The position numbers and the translations under genes are program-made. Below the pieces are notes generated by a model that was not told the DNA's origin, did no database searches, and saw nothing but the letters and a program-made list of their open reading frames with translations. From Cycas panzhihuaensis (lineage: Eukaryota; Cycadophyta), in contig CM041465.1 of NCBI GenBank assembly GCA_023213395.1, positions 252,161,741 to 252,225,740 of the forward strand: a stretch of 64,000 nucleotides of DNA, read 5' to 3'. Numbering within the stretch: position 1 is the first letter of the stretch; every line of letters begins with the position of its first letter. Below, in pieces: positions 59,179 to 64,000 of the stretch.

Positions 59179-59900
59179 AAAAATGAAATAGAAAAAATCA
59201 TGCAGGAATTATTGGACATGGGTATTATCCAACCTAGTAAAAGCCCGTATGCAGCACCCATCGTCTTAGTTCGCAAGAAAGATGGCTCTTTCTGACTTTG
59301 TGTTGACTATCGTGCGCTCAATAAAATCACCATAAAAAATAAGTTTCCCACGCCATGAATCGATGACATGTTAGATGAAATCCATGGCGCTGCGATTTTC
59401 ACCAAACTTGATTTACAATCAGGATACTACCAAATTCCCATCTTGCGAGAACATCAATATAAAATAGCTTTTTGAACCCACCATGGCCATTTTGAGTTTT
59501 AGGTCATGCCCTTTGGCCTATGTAATGCTTCGGCCACCTTTCAGGCCCTCATGAACAAAATCTTTTCGCCATATTTACAAAAATTTATCATCGTCTTCTT
59601 CGACGATATTCTTATATATAGCTTAAACATGCCGGCCCACATCCCACATCTAGAAATAGTCCTTCAAATCCTAGCTGAGAATAAATTGTATGGTAAGCTC
59701 TCCAAATGTGAATTTGAAATCTAGATTCTGATACCTTGGGCGTATTATATCGCTGCGGGGTTCGGGTGGATCTGATAAAATCTCTATCATCACTAATTGG
59801 GCAACCCCAAAACCTTGACTCGATTGCGGGCTTTCTAGGACTTCTCAAGTGTTCTCGGCGGTTTGTTGAAATTATGCCATCAACCACTCCTTAACCCACT
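59179..59900 (+). pseudogene. Reverse transcriptase of element A (broken)
   Basis: LLDMGIIQPSKSPYAAPIVL and RKKDGSF, then a TGA where Trp is usual, [18 protein letters not shown], two further stops, [15 protein letters not shown], and from 59506 the open part [16 protein letters not shown] with the catalytic FFDD at 59596-59607. After 59724 the frame is lost. Five stops in the palm region are all TGA or TAG at places where CGA, TGG or CAG would be expected, which fits deamination of methylated cytosines. Confidence 0.85.
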
Positions 59901-59959
59901 TACTTCGGAAGGGTTTCTTCCAGTGGTCCCCCTCAACTAATGAGGCCTTCTTCCATTTA

Positions 59960-60420
59960 AAGGAGGTCATGACAACCACCCCACTCTTGGCCTCCCCTGA
60001 CTTTTCTCGGCCTTTCCAATTAGAATGTGATGCCTCTGAGTTTGGATTAGGTGCGGTCTTAATACAAGACTTCCACCCCATTGCCTTCGAAAGTCGAAAA
60101 CTCAAAGATCATGAGTGTAGACTTTCCACCTATCAAAAAGAAATGTGGGCCATCCTCCATGCTGTTGACAAATGGCGACAGTATCTACTTAGTTCTAAAT
60201 TCACTATCCTCACTGATCATCATAGCCTTCATCGTTTACTAGATCAGCTAGTCCTCTCAGAAGAGCAGGCAAAATGGGTCGACCGTCTCTAAGTTTTTGA
60301 TTTTAGAATCACATATAAAAAGGGAAAAGATAACATTGTGGCAGATGCTCTCTCAAAGTTGCCTTCACCTACACTTGGCAATAGCACCGATCATACTGAG
60401 GACCCCACCATTTATGCCAT
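59960..60420 (+). pseudogene. RNase H of element A
   Basis: An open 107-codon piece (59969-60292) contains PFQLECDASEFGLGAVLIQ with the first catalytic Asp intact, IAFESRKLKDHECRLSTYQK and FTILTDHHSLHRLLDQ, then after one stop FRITYKKGKDNIVADALSKL. All recognisable key residues are in place, making this the best preserved domain of element A. Confidence 0.85.
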
Positions 60421-60439
60421 TTGATCCCCACAACCAACA

Positions 60440-61330
60440 TGGCTACAGGATTTAGCCATGGCTAACCAAAACCAACATGATTTTGTGCATTGGGCCAATA
60501 AGGTCCACACTCATAAGGATTGGTCCATCCATAATAATCTTCTCTTATACCAAAATCGTAAATTTGTCCATCCCCTCTCAGCTTTTATACCGTTGATTTT
60601 ATCAGAATATCATTCTTCCCCTCTTGGCGGCCACTCTGGGTTTGATAACACTTACCGTATGATTCGTTTTGACTTCTTTTGGCCAGCAATGAAATCCACC
60701 ATCCCTACCTTTGTCTCAAAATGTGATACATGCCAATGTAACAAAGCTGATACAAAACCCCAACCAGGCCTCCTTCAACCATTGCACATCCCACAAGGTG
60801 AATGGCAAGATATTGACATGGACTTTACAACGAGCCTACCGCCATTTGCTGGACATGACTCCATTTTAGTAGTCATAGATCAGTTGACAAAATATGCCCA
60901 CTTCTTGCCTGTCACATAACCTATAAAGCCCCACGCATTGCTGACATCTATATCTAGACAATATTTCATTTGTATGGTTTTCCATCTACCATTGTATGCA
61001 ATCGTAACCCAAAATTCACTAGCTCCTTTTGGCAAGAGCTATTCCGCGCATCAGGTACATCATTCAACATGAGTTCTGCATACCATCCATAGGCCAAATG
61101 GCGATCGAGGTCCTTAACAAAACTCACGGAGACCTACTTATATTGCTTTGCATCTGACCACAAGTCTAAATGGATATCATGGCTAGCTCTAGCTGAGTAT
61201 TGGTACAACTCCCCATACCATTCAACCATTGGAATGTCCCCATTTTTGGCTCTCTTTAGGTATCCCCCTCCATCCCACCACACCTTAGCTACCAACCTGC
61301 ATCTGCGATTGCAACAAAATTATGACATAT
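60440..61330 (+). pseudogene. Integrase of element A (broken)
   Basis: The open part 60458-60919 has the zinc module (SEYHSSPLGGHSGF ... SKCDTCQCNKAD) and the first catalytic Asp in WQDIDMDFTTSLP. Beyond a stop, the second catalytic position reads Asn (codon 61000-61002, in VCNRNPKFTSSFW), two G-to-A type changes in that motif. The third motif is frameshifted after SSAYHP. The later segment WLALAEYWYNSPYHSTIG is readable. Not functional. Confidence 0.8.
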
Positions 61331-61855
61331 GGACCAAATTCTCCACACCTTAAACAAAACCTATCCATGGCTAATCGAGATGAAACAATTAGCGTGGCCA
61401 CGCTTTGATTGCTCACTTCAATGTTGGGGATCTGGTATTCTTCATCTCAACCTTAGAAACAACAATCCCTTAGCCATCATAAGAACCACAAACTTAGCCC
61501 TCAATATTATGGCCTCTATAAAGTCCTTAAGCGTATTGGTGAAGTTGCATATCTCGACCTTCCCCACCATAAACATCCATAATGTTTTTCATGTCTCTGT
61601 CTTGCTGGAAGTGTCACAAGCAAAACCTATATTCCCTAGAACAACCCTTCAATTTTGGATGAAAACAAACCTTCACCCATTACCTCCAGGCGTATCCTGG
61701 CTATCGGACCAGCAGCGTCTCGAGTGTGGTCCCATTTGAGAATATTTGATCACGTAATGAATGATGCACCTCGTGAAGCAACATGGAGTCTAATGAGGTT
61801 TTGTCAAAAAAGCACCGCATATCTCACCTCCCTCGAGGACTTCGCGGCATCTTAA
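61331..61855 (+). pseudogene. Integrase C-terminus with chromodomain-like tail, element A
   Basis: INIHNVFHVSVLLEVSQAKP is the conserved segment that follows integrase in Ty3 elements. In a second frame (61655-61855), VWSHLRIFDHVMNDAPREAT followed by WSLM and LTSLEDFAAS resembles the end of a chromodomain, where an aromatic strand and an Ala-Thr-Trp motif follow each other. In chromoviruses this domain guides integration to particular chromatin. It is partial and frameshifted. Confidence 0.55.
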
Positions 61856-61864
61856 GGAGGGACT
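61853..61864 (+). other. Polypurine tract of element A
   Basis: TAAGGAGGGACT directly precedes the 3' LTR start, at the expected position. Confidence 0.6.
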
Positions 61865-62265
61865 TGTTACAACTTATCTAGCTAAGTTATGTAAAACCAC
61901 TTTATGGAACTTTGTGCATGTCTTTACATCCTATGAACCCGGGCAACTAGCCTTATGCATGCAGACTTCTGCTAGTCATCAATAGATATGTAAAGGCCGG
62001 CTTAGGCCACCCAGTAGGATTACATGTATAAGACCCATTTTGTCTATATAAATGGTCATAAATTGTAAATGATGTGGGTTATCTTGATAGAACTTGTTTT
62101 ATAAAGATTGTGACATGGTTATTTCTATCTTTTTGTGATCATTTAGCACTCTCGTGTTCCTATGAAACTCTTGGTTAGCTTGTTTGCTCTGTTGGATAAG
62201 AAGATGTTGTTGCGATTGTTAAATTCTCTACTATCTCAAAAGTATTGGCGAGAAGAAATGTCCCA
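61865..62265 (+). repeat. 3' LTR of element A, complete
   Basis: It begins TGTTACAAC and ends GTCCCA, 401 bp. It carries a TATA box (TATATAAAT, 62045-62053). Its last 135 bp match the remaining part of the 5' LTR with moderate divergence, so the insertion is not recent. Confidence 0.85.
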
Positions 62266-64000
62266 TCCTCATTAGGCAAGAATATCTATTTGACGAGGAA
62301 CTCTGGAAACATCTTATTTCAAAGTAGTTTCACCCATTGACATCGTATCTTTTCTTACTTGGGTTGAAATTATCCTACTAGATCAAAAAGATAAACTAAA
62401 TTTTAACTTGTAAGGCACAACTTTTTCGATGTGAACTCCAAATACTTCGAATCATACAACTCATCCTCAAGTATCCATAAAACAACTTAGTTTGTCCAAA
62501 CGGGACATGGGGATATGGCTCATAAATTCTTGTTTTAGGTCAAATACAAACAAAGTGATCCCAATCGCAAATTCATCTTGGATGCTCTTGGGCAACCTAC
62601 CTTCATACCAAAATCCTCTACAATTTTGATTTATAACCCTAAAGGCACTCATTGAAAAAATGTGGGATTAAAGGGGAGTTATTTATCTATTTTCTAGATT
62701 TTTGAAGGCTAATTCACTTGTATTTTAGACACTACAAAGAGTCTACTATGGTATGAACTTGCATGAAGGAAACTTTGTGCACAATTTACAAAAGGTGAAA
62801 ATGGACATAAATAGAAAAAGGGCTATTAGATATTTTCAAGTGTGAGATCGGGATGAAGGGTTCTCACTGTTGATCTTTGGCCACTATCACCATAAACTCA
62901 TCTATAGATTTAGGTTGTTATCTTGTCCTCTATTTCAAGGAAGAGGGAAAGTACATGGATAGAACATGATACTAACAAGAATAGAAGTCCTTTTGTTTTA
63001 ACAATTTATCCTTTTTATGGTTTCTTCAAAGGAGGATTAGTAACATGCCCAACAAACACACGGTGATGATAGGCGTCTAATAAAAATCGCACCATTGAGG
63101 AGGAAACAACAAATGAGAAGACACATTTGAGACAAGAGTGAATGTGAGACTAAACAATCTTTACTTCAAAACCCTAACAACTTATGTCCTTTACTAGAAG
63201 CACACCATAAAAGTTATGCTCTCAATCAACATGCAGCATCTTCTTTCAATTAAACACAGAATAAATCATGTCTATAATGAAAGACATTAGACTTTTACCA
63301 TTTACTATTAATTCAACTTCCATGTTATAATGGATAGAGACAAAAACCAATCACTAATCAAGTTTCTCACCTCACAATTTATTCGTATGCAATTTGTTTC
63401 TGAAACCAAGTCCATTATTATCAATCATAAATGATGTGCTTGAAACAAGACAACATCCATACAAGTTACTCAATCATAAACAATGTACTTGAAACATCAA
63501 AGAGCAACCATCTGATTTGTTGAAAGATAGGTGGATGATAGTAACAACTTCAAATGGAATGGTTTCCCAATCACCACTAGAGACACAATCAAATCCACAC
63601 TCCAAGTATTACAAGGCCAAAGGAATTCTATTCTCCTTTTATTATCATAACTAGGTGGAATTATCTTTGCATCTATACAGCACCAAGCTGGTGGTGAACA
63701 ATGGAATTGTGCTAATGTACAAGTAACCATTACATTAAAAAAAAAAAATTCTAAATCCTATTGGTGAAAAGAATACATATTTATGGGTGAGGTTTGTTAC
63801 TCAACCAATATGTGATCACAACAACCTTGAAATAAGACAAGATTACCACATCTTAATACAATTTGGAATATGAACAAAGGACAAACATCGATTGAGACTT
63901 TAGCCATTATTTCCATGTCATCTTTGGTGGGACCCCACCTCCTACCAAATTCATAATAACCTATAATTTATAAGCATTTTAAAATCAATTATCTTTGTGA
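62266..64000. other. Flanking intergenic DNA, nothing recognised
   Basis: AT-rich, frames up to 77 codons without motifs. A short pure A run at 63738-63748. No LTR pair or RNA gene seen. Confidence 0.45.

Larger units (their letters stand above)
56261..62265 (+). mobile_element. Ty3/gypsy element A, chromovirus-like, 5' LTR truncated
   Basis: A full 3' LTR (61865-62265) and the last 136 bp of the 5' LTR (56261-56396) bracket a primer site, gag with zinc knuckle, protease, reverse transcriptase, RNase H, integrase and a chromodomain-like tail. The missing 266 bp of the 5' LTR is replaced by TA array 2. Many stops and at least two frameshifts make it dead. The initiator-Met primer site, the Glu-Lys-Trp knuckle and the tail behind integrase fit plant chromoviruses; the exact lineage is not assigned. 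Confidence 0.85.

Overview
The window is repeat-dominated nuclear DNA of a land plant. Evidence for a plant: several families of plant-type LTR retrotransposons (Ty3/gypsy with chromovirus-like and Tat/Athila-like features, and Ty1/copia), primer binding sites matching the 3' end of plant initiator tRNA-Met, plant-style TATA boxes in the LTRs, and one likely host exon whose first residues resemble a plant nuclear protein family. The number of old, decayed, nested elements suggests a large, slowly purged genome such as a gymnosperm. That is inference; no species can be named from sequence alone.

Layout. 1-2124: tandem LTR / internal / LTR remnant of a Ty3-type element keeping only the protease. 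2125-3899: nothing recognised. 3900-8990: a pyrimidine-rich low-complexity tract split by a minus-strand GAG-protease element (4380-8103) with matching 5-bp target duplications (TTATT). 9407-9902: a solo LTR with perfect 5-bp duplications (CTATC). 11836-28197: a long Tat/Athila-like Ty3 element with 31-bp tandem repeats inside both LTRs, a possible second gag-like domain between protease and reverse transcriptase, and an extra reading frame behind integrase. A Ty1/copia element (22131-28141) is nested in its 3' LTR; that copia element has a normal 3' LTR but no matching 5' LTR. 28198-37225: mostly AT-rich DNA, holding the only good host-gene candidate (first coding exon 31987-32163, minus strand, in a CpG-bearing island with a G-box) and a tandemly duplicated LTR fragment (34209-35383).

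The most striking feature is two huge, almost pure (TA)n-based arrays, 37226-45692 and 49881-56260, together about 14.8 kb or 23 percent of the window. They are interrupted by TATG/TACA variants and blocks of (TG)n, (CA)n, (GA)n and (TC)n. Each ends on its right side inside a Ty3 element of the same orientation that has lost its 5' part: element B (45693-49880) lacks 5' LTR and gag, and element A (56261-62265) lacks the first two thirds of its 5' LTR. The arrays give very long stop-free frames of Tyr/Ile dipeptides which are not genes.

Nothing here works as an operon or pathway. The recognisable genes are gag-pol polyproteins of dead retrotransposons, broken mainly by stops and Asp-to-Asn changes that fit cytosine deamination (C to T, G to A). 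The host exon is the only stretch I would expect to be under selection. No tRNA, rRNA, CRISPR array or bacterial-style feature was seen.
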